A stretch of DNA of 64,000 bases, from assembly GCA_004292855.1 (NCBI GenBank), contig RDXN01000035.1:62001-126000 (forward strand). The letters are read 5' to 3'. The notes under the pieces were generated by a model. The model did no database searches. It was not told the DNA's origin and worked only from the letters and a program-made list of their open reading frames with translations. Below are positions 15,950-25,000 of this stretch, piece by piece (position 1 is the stretch's first letter; each line of letters begins with the position of its first letter). The position numbers and the translations under genes are program-made. The DNA is from Cytophagales bacterium. GTDB lineage: Bacteria; Bacteroidota; Bacteroidia; Cytophagales; Spirosomataceae.

Positions 15950-16797
15950 AACGAGCATTGATTACAGGAGCTAATTCGGGTCTTGGCTTAGCAACGGCGC
16001 GGGCACTGGCCCACCGGGGCTTCGACCTCATTTTGCTGGTGCGCAACGAAAATAAAGGCCGCGAAGCGCAAGCGAGTATTCAGAAAGCTAACCCAGCCAC
16101 ACAGGTTGACCTGGTTACGGCGAGCCTCGACGACCTGGAGTCGGTACGGCAAGCCGCCAACCACATCAGCACTACCTACGACCGGCTCGACGTGCTTATC
16201 AATAATGCTGGCTACACACCGGCCAAACTAGAATTCACCGACGAGGGGATCGAACGCTCGTTTTTCGCCAGCCATGTAGGGCACTTTGCTCTGACCTGGC
16301 ACCTCACCGACCTGCTCAAACGAACCGCTGCCGAGACCGGCGACGTGCGGGTTATTACACTTTCGTCGGCTGCGCACATGGGGGGGCGCGTGGAGCGGAT
16401 GTTCCGCCGAATCGACACACTATCGCCCATGTGGGCCTATTGCGACGATAAACTGGCTAATCTGTTGTTTGCCAAGGGTGCCGCTCAGCATTTCAATGGA
16501 ACGGGTGTGCGGTCGTTCTCGGTGCATCCGGGTGCCGTTAAGACCAATTTTGCCAGCGATACGGCGGGTGTTGGCGGGGCCATCTGGAAACTGATGTCGC
16601 CGTTTTTGCGCACCCCCGAGAGAGGGGCCGAGACGACAGTTTTCCTGGCTGCCACCCCGCTCAAGTCGATTGGTGAGCGCAATAATGGCGGCTACTTTAC
16701 CGATTTGGCCCCCAAAACACCCCGCAACCGCGACATCTCCGATAAGAACGTGCAATGGCTTTGGGACAAAACACTGGCTTTGGTGCAAAAAAAATGA
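15940..16797 (+). CDS. SDR family NAD(P)-dependent oxidoreductase
   Basis: A 285-residue classical short-chain dehydrogenase similar to retinol-dehydrogenase/WWOX-type members. The cofactor loop TGANSGLGLATARAL is at about 9-23, DVLINNAGY at about 84-92, the catalytic region VITLSSAAHMGG, then AYCDDKLANLLFAKG giving the Tyr-x3-Lys dyad, and VHPGAVKTNF for the post-catalytic loop. It probably reduces a carbonyl compound in the cytosol with NADPH. It lies 54 bp after the NmrA-like gene on the same strand, possibly in the MarR-controlled unit, but its start codon is buried in a strong hairpin. Confidence 0.9.
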   Translation: MTKKRALITGANSGLGLATARALAHRGFDLILLVRNENKGREAQASIQKANPATQVDLVTASLDDLESVRQAANHISTTYDRLDVLINNAGYTPAKLEFTDEGIERSFFASHVGHFALTWHLTDLLKRTAAETGDVRVITLSSAAHMGGRVERMFRRIDTLSPMWAYCDDKLANLLFAKGAAQHFNGTGVRSFSVHPGAVKTNFASDTAGVGGAIWKLMSPFLRTPERGAETTVFLAATPLKSIGERNNGGYFTDLAPKTPRNRDISDKNVQWLWDKTLALVQKK

Positions 16798-16895
16798 TGA
16801 CCGCCAACCAGCAATCATCATTGTGGTTTGTGTAATCGGTACTGTGATTACTATGGGTTAGGGTACTTTGGTCGTTGCCCCGGAGGGCTATGTCG

Positions 16896-17654
16896 TTAGC
16901 GGCCCCCGACCGGAATCAGGTAGCCAATTGTGAGTTGTAAAAGCATGTATTTAGTGTCGCGAATGTTCGAGGCAATGCCCACCCCCGATGGATCGGTGAA
17001 GTTTTCGGGTGTATTGTCGCCTAACTGGTAGAGGGCACGACCTTCGAGCGTGATTTGCCCGGCTTGCGTGTTAAAGCCATACCCCAAACCACCGGCAACC
17101 CCATACGAAACGCGACCTTTGCTTCCGTCGAAGGTCGCTTTGGAGCCATCGAGCGAATTGACAACCGCATCGGCAATGGCTTGAAGGCTGGTCGATAGGT
17201 TGCCGTATGACAAAATTTTTGCTTTGTACTGCTCACGTAGCACATAGGTTGCGTAGGATCCGGCAGTCAGAAACAAACCGGAACGGTCGTCGTCGGGGCC
17301 GCGAAAGTTGTATTTTATCAGGATGGGAACCTCTAGCCGGTTGGTTAAAACACGAGCCGACAATGAAACTCCCTGAGCATTATAATCGGCCCGGATACTG
17401 CGTTGACTAAAATTGATTTCGGGCTGAATCGTGAAGCGTCCACGCCCCAAATTAGCCACCAAACCACCGTTCAGGGCAGCGGTAGGGTAGTATGTAGCAT
17501 TGTCGACGGCTTCGAGCGGAAGCACCGTGCTACCCCCGGCCCGAACCCCTAGTCGGAGACCAGAGTTGTTAGATTGTGCCTTTACTGGTGTTTGTGTAAG
17601 CAACGTACCAAATAAAAACATGATCGTAAGCGCGTTTTTTGGTATGGCAATCAT
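16896..17654 (-). CDS. Outer membrane beta-barrel protein (PorT/OMP_b-brl_2-like)
   Basis: A 252-residue protein with signal peptide MIAIPKNALTIMFLFGTLL ending in KAQ, followed by alternating beta strands (GLRLGVRAGGST, GRFTIQPEINFSQR, NRLEVPILIKYNF, SGLFLTAGSYATYVL, VSYGVAGGLGYGF, ITLEGRALYQLGD) and a final strand MLLQLTIGYLIPVGGR. The RFTIQPEINFSQRS and EVPILIKY patterns are typical of small Bacteroidota porin-like barrels. Its function is unknown; such proteins are often stress-induced or structural. It converges with the SDR gene, and no terminator was recognised in the 98-bp gap. Confidence 0.85.
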   Translation of the reverse strand: MIAIPKNALTIMFLFGTLLTQTPVKAQSNNSGLRLGVRAGGSTVLPLEAVDNATYYPTAALNGGLVANLGRGRFTIQPEINFSQRSIRADYNAQGVSLSARVLTNRLEVPILIKYNFRGPDDDRSGLFLTAGSYATYVLREQYKAKILSYGNLSTSLQAIADAVVNSLDGSKATFDGSKGRVSYGVAGGLGYGFNTQAGQITLEGRALYQLGDNTPENFTDPSGVGIASNIRDTKYMLLQLTIGYLIPVGGR

Positions 17655-17792
17655 AGGGGAAAAATAGTAATTTTTTTGGAAGACAAAATTTAAACGAGAT
17701 GAAATTGGCTAAAATAGTGTGCTATTGGTAGCCTAGATGGCCTAAACTAACCAATCGCAAACAACTACCCCCTGAAATAGGGTTGAGTAACC

Positions 17793-18506
17793 ATGAACAC
17801 AGAACATGATAAAGTGGCCCTTGTTACGGGGGCTAACAAAGGTATAGGGTATGAGGTGGCCCGCCAATTGGCACAACGAGGCTTTGCCGTATTTATTGGT
17901 TCGCGCGACATGCACCGAGGGAGAGAGGCCACCGAAATGCTTTGTGCCGAAGGGTTTGAGGCTATTTTCCTGCATCTTGATGTTACCGACCCCGTCAGCA
18001 TCAAAAATGCTGTTGGGACCTTCTCCCAAAAAGCGGATCACCTGGATGTTTTGGTAAACAACGCGGCCATACTGGAAGATCATGGCGAGGATATTCTGAA
18101 ACTCAACGCCGAGATGATGGAGCGGACCCTGAAAACCAATGTGGTTGGTCCGATTCTGATCAGTCAGGATTTTTTGCCGTACCTAAAGTTATCCCCCCAC
18201 GGTGCCCGCATCGTGAATGTGTCGAGCGGGGCAGGGGCGTTGAGTACGATGAACACGTATGCCCCGGCCTACAGCATCTCAAAAACGGCCCTTAATGCTG
18301 TTACGAAACAAGTTGCCGGGGCACTCCGCGCCGACAACATCGCTGTCAACTCGGTGTGCCCCGGCTGGGTACGTACCGATATGGGTGGCTCCGGTGCCGA
18401 CCGCCCCGTTGAAAAAGGGGCCGAGACCATCGTATGGCTCGCCACTGACGCCCCCCAACACGAAACCGGCAAATTCTGGCGGGATAAACGGGAGATAGAA
18501 TGGTAG
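17793..18506 (+). CDS. SDR family oxidoreductase (carbonyl-reductase-like)
   Basis: A 237-residue SDR with cofactor loop TGANKGIGYEVARQLAQRG, DVLVNNAAILED (NNAA variant of NNAG), catalytic Ser in RIVNVSSGAGAL, and YSISKTALNAVT giving Tyr-x3-Lys. The NSVCPGWVRTDMGG loop is typical of carbonyl reductase/plant-type SDRs. It is predicted to reduce small carbonyl substrates with NADPH. It stands alone on the plus strand, divergent from the OMP gene. Its 3' end is followed within a few bases by a degenerate tandem-repeat array that runs into the stop of the opposing subtilase gene. Confidence 0.9.
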   Translation: MNTEHDKVALVTGANKGIGYEVARQLAQRGFAVFIGSRDMHRGREATEMLCAEGFEAIFLHLDVTDPVSIKNAVGTFSQKADHLDVLVNNAAILEDHGEDILKLNAEMMERTLKTNVVGPILISQDFLPYLKLSPHGARIVNVSSGAGALSTMNTYAPAYSISKTALNAVTKQVAGALRADNIAVNSVCPGWVRTDMGGSGADRPVEKGAETIVWLATDAPQHETGKFWRDKREIEW

Positions 18507-18716
18507 GTTTCAACGCTTTGCTGTTTCAAGTTTCAATGCTTCGCTGTTTCAATGGCTATGCCGTTTCAATGCTTCGCTGTTTCAATGGCTATGCCGTTTC
18601 AATGCTACGCTGTTTCAGGTTTCAATGGCTACGCCGTTTCAGGTTTCAATGGCTAGACTATTTATGAAACTTGAAACAGCGTAGCGTTGAAACGGCATAG
18701 CCATTGAAACCTGAAA
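18507..18716. repeat. Degenerate tandem array with inverted copy (GTTTCAATG units)
   Basis: 16-17 bp units of the form GTTTCAATGCTTCGCT and GTTTCAATGGCTATGCC alternate at least five times from about 18526 to 18660, with GTTTCAGGTTTCAATG variants. The 3' part (about 18664-18716) is an inverted copy, so the whole can fold into a long hairpin. It fills the convergent gap between the SDR and subtilase genes and may end transcription from both sides. Confidence 0.85.
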
Positions 18717-20342
18717 CTATTTTTGCAGGGCTAACCTAACCGCCCCTGCCGCGTTCACAATGCCGCCCGAAATACTTAGGCTGCTGAACGGTACGCGCTG
18801 TTTGGAGGCTGGCCGAAGAACGCTCAGTTCGGGTTTATAGACGCTCTTCATCAGGATGTCTTTGACTTGAACGGCTGTGAGGTTCGGGAAGTAGGAGCGG
18901 AGCAGGGCCGCTACGCCGGCCACGCACGGGGCTGCCATGCTCGTGCCCGTGAAGGCCGCGTAGTTGTTGCGCGGGATAGTGGACTCGATATCGGTGCCGG
19001 GCGCGAACAAATCGACCGTACGGCTACCGTAGTTCGATGACCGTGCGGCAAGGCCCTCGTTCAGGCGGGCGGTCGAGTTGCCAATCGTCATGAAATTACG
19101 GGCCGTGCGGCCGTCTTCGTATTCGGGGCGGGGGTAGGCTGGTACGGAGTCGTAATTCTCGGCGTTGTTGCCCGACGCATGTATGAGCAACACGTCGCGC
19201 TCCTCGGCGTAGCGAATGGCCGCATCGACCTGCGGCTTGTAGGGCGAAAACCGCTTGCCGAAACTCATGTTAATCACTTTGGCTCCATTGTCGACAGCGT
19301 AACGGATGCCGTTGGCAACGTCCTTGTCCCGCTCGTCGCCATTGGAGGGCACTACGGCGATGGTCATGATGCGAACGTTGTCGGCAATGCCATCGACGCC
19401 CACATTGTTGCCACGCTTGGCCCCCACAATACCGGCCACGTGTGTGCCGTGCATAGCCAGTTCCTCCGAATCACCGAGCTGCAGTTTGGGGCTACCGTAG
19501 TAACGCTCGTTCGGATCAAGTGGGTTGTCGCCCACGGCCTTGCGGTTCTGATTGTCGGGGTTGAACGATTTTTCGGTTTCGGCCAGCAGAGCCTCTTTCA
19601 GGCGGGGGTAAGCCCGTTCCAAAATTCGATACATCATATCGAACGACCGGAACTGCTCCGTAAACACCTCGCCCAACACTGCCCGAACACCAGCCTGCGT
19701 GGAGTCGGCGGGTTTAAGCTCATTAATGCTGCTGATGTCGAAGGGCTTCCCATCGAGCTGCGGCTTGAGTGCATTCAGTCCTGTAAAAAAGCCCACTGAG
19801 TCGGAGATGGCCCGGCGTTTGGCCTGGTTGGCCGCGTATCCTTTCACAAATCGCTCCTTTGCTTTCTGGTAAATGGCGTACTCCTCGGCTTCGCGACCTT
19901 TCAGACGTTTCGGGTCGGCTTTGTCGTATTTATCTTTCCACAACACATAAATCTGCGTCACCTCCTCCTGATCGGTCTCGTAGGTGGTGCCGTCTTTGGA
20001 CCCCATGAAATTCCAGCCGGTCAGGTCGTCGGGGTAGCCGTTTTTGTCGTCGTCGACGTTATTATCGGGCGTTTCTTTGGGGTTTTTCCAAACCACGTCT
20101 TTCAAATCCTCATGGTCAGTGTCCACACCGGAGTCGATAATAGCCACGACAACTGGCTGCGACGTGCGACCTTTCAGGAGTTCGTAGGCTCCATTGAGGC
20201 TAATACCTGCAATAGAGTCTTTTGCCGGATCGAGGTGGGACCAGTTTTTGGGCAGCGACTTTGCCGGACGGGGTTGGGCGTGGAGTAGGGGCAGACAAGC
20301 CAGACTCAGGCCAGTCAATAACAGCGTTTTATGAATCGTCAT
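18717..20342 (-). CDS. S8 family serine peptidase (subtilase)
   Basis: A 541-residue secreted protease with signal peptide MTIHKTLLLTGLSLACLPLLHAQ. The catalytic triad is visible: Asp70 in AIIDSGVDTDHEDL, His298 in HGTHVAGIVGA, Ser468 in GTSMAAPCVAGVAALL, with the oxyanion Asn in HASGNNAENY. A large Lys/Glu/Asp-rich insert of roughly 190 residues separates Asp from His, including DDDKNGYPDDLTGWNF; this long insert is common in Bacteroidota subtilases. No C-terminal sorting domain is present and the protein ends just after the catalytic domain, so it is probably periplasmic or surface-loosened. It is divergent from the TauE/SafE gene. Confidence 0.93.
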   Translation of the reverse strand: MTIHKTLLLTGLSLACLPLLHAQPRPAKSLPKNWSHLDPAKDSIAGISLNGAYELLKGRTSQPVVVAIIDSGVDTDHEDLKDVVWKNPKETPDNNVDDDKNGYPDDLTGWNFMGSKDGTTYETDQEEVTQIYVLWKDKYDKADPKRLKGREAEEYAIYQKAKERFVKGYAANQAKRRAISDSVGFFTGLNALKPQLDGKPFDISSINELKPADSTQAGVRAVLGEVFTEQFRSFDMMYRILERAYPRLKEALLAETEKSFNPDNQNRKAVGDNPLDPNERYYGSPKLQLGDSEELAMHGTHVAGIVGAKRGNNVGVDGIADNVRIMTIAVVPSNGDERDKDVANGIRYAVDNGAKVINMSFGKRFSPYKPQVDAAIRYAEERDVLLIHASGNNAENYDSVPAYPRPEYEDGRTARNFMTIGNSTARLNEGLAARSSNYGSRTVDLFAPGTDIESTIPRNNYAAFTGTSMAAPCVAGVAALLRSYFPNLTAVQVKDILMKSVYKPELSVLRPASKQRVPFSSLSISGGIVNAAGAVRLALQK

Positions 20343-20436
20343 TGAGTTAGATTAAGATTAATCAGCTAGTAAACACACAATATGCGTGTATATTTCCCGT
20401 AGATAACGAAAATTAAGAATTGTTAGGTGTTTTTAT

Positions 20437-21162
20437 ATGGAAAGCATTCCGTTTTTGCTTTGTTTGTTTGTGGTGGGGTTCCTGTATGCGTCGGTGGGGC
20501 ACGGGGGCGCGAGTGGCTACATGGCCACGATGATCTTGTTTGGGATCTCGCCCGTACTGATGAAACCATCGGCCCTGCTGCTCAACTTGTTCGTGTCGAC
20601 GGTCTCGTTTGTGCAGTTCTATCGGGCTGGTCACTTTCGTTGGAACACCTTTTGGCCCTTCGCGCTTGCCAGCATCCCCCTGGCTTTCGTAGGAGCCAAA
20701 CTCCCCCTAACGGATACGCTCTACAAATATTTACTGGCCTTCTGCCTGCTCATGGCGGTGCTGCGTTTACTATGGACCGTTCGCGATCAGGAGGGCAGTT
20801 CAAGACCAATTCCCCTTTGGGCAGGATTGGTCTCTGGTGGCGTGATTGGCCTGTTGTCGGGGATGTTGGGCATTGGCGGGGGCATTATCCTCAGTCCGCT
20901 TATGTTGTTTTTCAACTGGGGTCGCCTGAAAGAGGTAGCTGCCACCTCGGCTTTGTTCATCTTTGTGAACTCTTTGTCGGGGTTGTTTGGGCTAGTATCA
21001 AAAGGCTATACGCCCGATTCCGCTGTTTGGACCTGGATTGGGGTTGCTTTTGCTGGGGGGCTTTTGGGGGGCTATTTCGGTAGCCATCGTTTCTCGGTGC
21101 CCGTATTGCGGTACGCGCTGGCGGTGGGGTTGTTGGTGGCCGGGGTGAAGTTGGTATTGTAG
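20437..21162 (+). CDS. TauE/SafE family sulfite/sulfonate exporter-like membrane protein
   Basis: A 241-residue integral membrane protein with seven to eight hydrophobic segments in two halves. Both halves contain the family's glycine-rich signature: GFLYASVGHGGASGYMA near residues 14-30, and GGVIGLLSGMLGIGGGIILSPLML near 136-160. Members export or import organosulfur anions or other small anions; the substrate is not defined by sequence. The stop codon TAG is the first part of a REP element (TTGTAGGGCGGGTTT), so the annotated C-terminus KLVL ends exactly where the repeat begins. Confidence 0.9.
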   Translation: MESIPFLLCLFVVGFLYASVGHGGASGYMATMILFGISPVLMKPSALLLNLFVSTVSFVQFYRAGHFRWNTFWPFALASIPLAFVGAKLPLTDTLYKYLLAFCLLMAVLRLLWTVRDQEGSSRPIPLWAGLVSGGVIGLLSGMLGIGGGIILSPLMLFFNWGRLKEVAATSALFIFVNSLSGLFGLVSKGYTPDSAVWTWIGVAFAGGLLGGYFGSHRFSVPVLRYALAVGLLVAGVKLVL

Positions 21163-21255
21163 GGCGGGTTTCCAAAACCGCGCAGTAGGCGTCAGCAATG
21201 TTATCCCACGATGCGCGGTTTTGGAAAACCGCGCTACAGCACCGACCGCGCTACA
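21158..21255. repeat. REP/REPIN element between TauE and RAYT genes
   Basis: An inverted pair of REP units: a left unit from 21158 (TTGTAGGGCGGGTTTCC then AAAACCGCGC) and a right unit at about 21213-21238 (GCGCGGTTTTGG then AAAACCGCGCTACA), followed by a partial third copy CCGCGCTACAG (about 21245-21255). The first unit carries the TauE stop, and the last supplies the RAYT stop (CTA at 21251-21253 on the plus strand). Confidence 0.9.
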
Positions 21256-21880
21256 GGAAATCCTCATTCACGTATGAGTACGGCCACTCTTCCCAAGTGT
21301 CGACCAAACCTGCCTTGACGGGATTATTGAGCGTATACGCGATTATGTTTTTCAATTCCTGCTGGTTTCGCACCACGTGATCGTAACTTTCATCTTGCCA
21401 AAATGAGCCTGTTCGCTGGAGAAACTCGTTTCCTTTACCCGCAATATAGCGTTTCAACGTCTGCATAATTTTGTAGAGGGGCCGGGGGCGTTTCGCCAAT
21501 TCGTGGGTGTCGATGACGAGATGAATATGATTGCTCATAACACAAAAAGCAATCAGGTGGTAGTCTTTGCCATGCAAGAAATGAATTGCCTTGACGGTTA
21601 TCTCGGCAATGGCAGATTCGGCGAGCCAATAAGGACCGTTTTTGGGACGATCTAACTGATTATCAAACTGGGTAAAATACCGTTTCTGAGCATCAGATAA
21701 TGCTCTCCCCTTCGCGGTTGGGTCAGTTTCTAGCCTCTCAATAGATTCGAGTCGTAGGTCATGTTCCGCCTTCAATTGCTTGATAATGGCTGCGGGCAAA
21801 CTCCCCCAAAGGCGCGTTGTAACAAAAAAAGTAGCTTCTTCGGGCTGTATATGAGGTAACCGCCTACGGTACTCTATCAT
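21251..21880 (-). CDS. REP-associated tyrosine transposase (RAYT, Y1_Tnp)
   Basis: A 209-residue single-strand DNA transposase of the IS200/IS605-like Y1 family. N-terminal PEEATFFVTTRLWGSLP is the typical strand of these enzymes. SNHIHLVIDT holds the HUH-type pair His118/His120, and GSFWQDESYDHVVRN holds the catalytic Tyr166. The helix YKIMQTLKRYIAGKGNEFL and the C-terminal YTLNNPVKAGLVDTWEEWPYSY complete the family signature. RAYTs cleave and mobilise the short REP palindromes beside them; they are single-copy, domesticated-type genes. Here REP units lie on both sides (21158-21255 and 21893-22045), and another copy of the same family is at 63481. Active-site residues look intact. Confidence 0.95.
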   Translation of the reverse strand: MIEYRRRLPHIQPEEATFFVTTRLWGSLPAAIIKQLKAEHDLRLESIERLETDPTAKGRALSDAQKRYFTQFDNQLDRPKNGPYWLAESAIAEITVKAIHFLHGKDYHLIAFCVMSNHIHLVIDTHELAKRPRPLYKIMQTLKRYIAGKGNEFLQRTGSFWQDESYDHVVRNQQELKNIIAYTLNNPVKAGLVDTWEEWPYSYVNEDFL

Positions 21881-21892
21881 TCGGGATGGCTA

Positions 21893-21972
21893 TTGTAGCG
21901 TGGTTTTCCAAAACCGCGCCGTGTAGAATAATTTGTTGACGCTTGCTGCGCGGTTTTGGAAAACCGCGCTAC
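21893..21972. repeat. REPIN upstream of the RAYT gene
   Basis: Left REP 21893-21919 (TTGTAGCGTGGTTTTCC then AAAACCGCGC) and right REP 21948-21972 (GCGCGGTTTTGG then AAAACCGCGCTAC) are inverted around a short spacer. It begins 12 bp upstream of the RAYT start codon. Confidence 0.92.
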
Positions 21973-21979
21973 GGCTGGA

Positions 21980-22045
21980 CCGAAACCGCGCACTGTAAAT
22001 TACTATTGCTGACGCCTACTGCGCGGTTTCGGAAAACCGCGCTAC
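21980..22045. repeat. REP units encoding the 3' end of the RND pump gene
   Basis: A partial unit CCGAAACCGCGCACTG at 21980-21995 and a full REP at 22016-22045 (CTACTGCGCGG, TTTCGG, AAAACCGCGCTAC) face each other across about 20 bp. The second unit encodes the last residues VARFSETAQ and the stop codon of the RND permease. Confidence 0.9.
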
Positions 22046-25000
22046 GACCTCTTCCTCTCGCGTTACAATCGCCCGGCTCAAATAGGTGTACACCGCCGGA
22101 ATGACGTAGAGTGTCAGTGCGGTAGAGAAAATCAACCCGCCAACCACAACGATGCCCATTGACACGCGGCTTTCGGAACCGGCTCCGAGGGCAAGGGCGA
22201 CGGGCAACAGGCCGAGGGCCGCACAGAGACTCGTCATCAGGATGGGGCGGAAACGGGCCACGGCTGCTTCCATAACGGCCTGTCGTTTGTTTACTCCGTC
22301 TTCTTTGCGTTGATTGGCAAATTCCACAATCAGGATGCCATTTTTGGTGACCAGACCGACAAGCGTGATGATCCCGATTTGGCTGAAGACGTTGAGCGTT
22401 TGGCCAAAATCCCAGAGCGACAACAGGGCACCGCAGACTGCCAACGGCACCGTGAGCAGGATAATGATGGGGTCGACGAAGCTCTCGAATTGGGCGGCCA
22501 GAATCAGGTAAATAAGCAGCAGGGCCAACGCAAAGGCAAAATACAGACTGGACGAACTCTCGCGGAACTCCTTGCTGGAGCCATCGAGGGCAGTCGTGAA
22601 CGTGGGGTCGAGCACCTCTTTGGCAATCCGCTCCATTTCGGTGATACCCTCGCCGAGCGAAATACCCTTCGATAAACCTGCCGAGACGGTTGCCGAGGCA
22701 TAGCGGTTGTAGCGGTACAGCGTGGGGGGCGTGCTCTGTTCGGAGACGCGTACGAGGTTGTCGAGCTGAATCAGTTCACCCCGGTTGTTCTTCACATACA
22801 GCGACTTAAGATCGGTCATGTCGTTCCGCCCTTCGCGTTCGATTTGGCCAATAACCTGGTATTGCTTACCGTCCATGATGAAATACCCGAACCGCCGACC
22901 CGACAAACCGAGTTGCAGCGTTTGGGCCACGTCCTGCACCGACACGCCCAGGTTCAGGGCCTTGTCGCGGTCAATGTCGAGCCGGATTTCGGGCTTGGTG
23001 AATTTGAGGTTCACGTCCGAAGCGGAGAATTTTTCGGAGGCCTGCACGGCCTTCAGAAACTCGGGGACTTTGGCGCGGAGCTTTTCGAACGAAGTGGCCT
23101 GAATGACGAATTGGATGGGTAAGCCACCTCCACCCCCTCCGCGTTGACCGGTTTGAATGGTTTGTTCCTGCGACACGAGTACCCTGGCACCTGTAAATTT
23201 CTTGACGACGGGCGTAATCTCATCCGCAATCTGTTGTTGAGGGGTTGTACGCGGGGGCCTATCGCCCAGGTAAAGCCGAAAACTACCTGTGTTGGTAGCC
23301 CCGCTCCCGAAACTAGGCGATGTGATGGCAATAACCCCCGGAACGGTTACGGAGTCATACATGGACCGAATCTTCCTGGAAACCTGATCGGTGAATGCCA
23401 GCATGTATTCGTAGGTGGCTCCTTCGGGGGCGGTGGCCTGAATCCGTAGCCCCCCCCGGTCTTCGAGCGGGGCAAGCTCTGAGGGGATCGAGTTGGTTTT
23501 GAAGAGCGTGTAAACGATACCAATCATGGCGACCATGATAACCCAGGCCATCCAGCGAACCTTCAGAAAGCTCGTCAGTGAACGTTCGTAACCCGAAATC
23601 ATCCATTCGAAAAATGGCTCCGTTTTCCGGTAAAGCCACGGTTGCCGCTTGCGGGTTTTTAGCAATTTCGACGAGAGCATGGGCGTGAGCGTGAGCGATA
23701 CAAACGCCGAAATAATCACCGAACCAGCCACCACAATCCCAAACTCGCGGAACAGGCGGCCCGTGATACCCTGCAAGAAAATAACGGGCAAAAACACCGC
23801 TGCCAGCGTGACAGTGGTTGAAATAACAGCGAAATAAATTTCGTTGGAACCGCTCACCGCAGCTTTGTAGGGCGACATGCCCTCCTCGATTTTGGCGTAA
23901 ATGTTTTCGAGCACCACAATGGCGTCGTCGACCACCAGACCAATGGCCAACACGATGCCTAGCAGGGTCAGTACGTTGATGGAGAACCCGCACAGGTACA
24001 TGATAAAGAACGTGCCGATGAGCGAGACCGGGATGGCCGTAAGCGGGATAATGGTGCTTCGCCAGTCGCGGAGGAACCCGAAAATGATAAGAGCTACCAG
24101 CACAAAGGCAATCGCAATCGTTTCCTGTACTTCGGCAATGGACCGGCGCACAAACTGCGTGTTGTCGAAGCCCAGCAACACCGTAATATCGGGCGGGAGG
24201 TCGCGCTTGATCTGATCGAGTTTCTTGTAAACGTTGTTCGCAATTTCGATCTGATTAGAACCCGGTTGCGGAATAATGGCGACGGCAATCATCGGCACAC
24301 CGTCGCGTTTGAACATGGTCCGCTCGGTTTCGGGGGCTAATTCGGCAAACCCCACATCCTGAAACTTCACCACCTGATCGGCACTTTCTTTCAGAATCAG
24401 GTTGTTGAAATCGTTGGCCGTGCTGAGCCGACCTAACGTCCTGACGGTCAGTTCGGTGTTGGCTCCTTCAACGGAGCCGGAGGGTAGCTCTACGTTTTGG
24501 GTGCGGAGAGCGTTCGATACGTCGAGGGCGGTCAGGCGGTAGGATGCCAGTTTGACGGGGTCGATACGCAGGCGCATAGCATACTTTTTCTCGCCCCACA
24601 TCTGCACGCTGCTCACGCCGGGAATGGTCTGGAACCGCTCGCGAAACTGCCGGTTGGCAATGTCGTTCACCTCCAGCAGCGACCGTTTGTTCGACAGCAA
24701 CTGGATAAAATAAATGGGGCTGGCATCGGCATCGGCTTTGGCCACCACCGGCGGGTCAACTTCGGGTGGCAGGTTAGAAACCGTCCGGCTCACGCGGTCG
24801 CGCACGTCGTTGGCGGCATCCTCAATATCTACGCTCAACTCGAACTCGACCGAGATCGACGAACGCCCGTCGCGGCTGCTGCTCGACAACGTTCGGATAC
24901 CGGCAATACCGTTGATCGACTCTTCGAGCGGCTCCGTAATTTGCGATTCGACAATGTCGGCGTTGGCACCGGTGTAGGTGGTTTGCACGGTCACCACGGG

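Noticed and set aside
18507-18716. CRISPR array suggested by GTTTCAAT repeats
   Set aside because: Units are 16-17 bp, tandem without spacers of constant length, and no cas gene is present.
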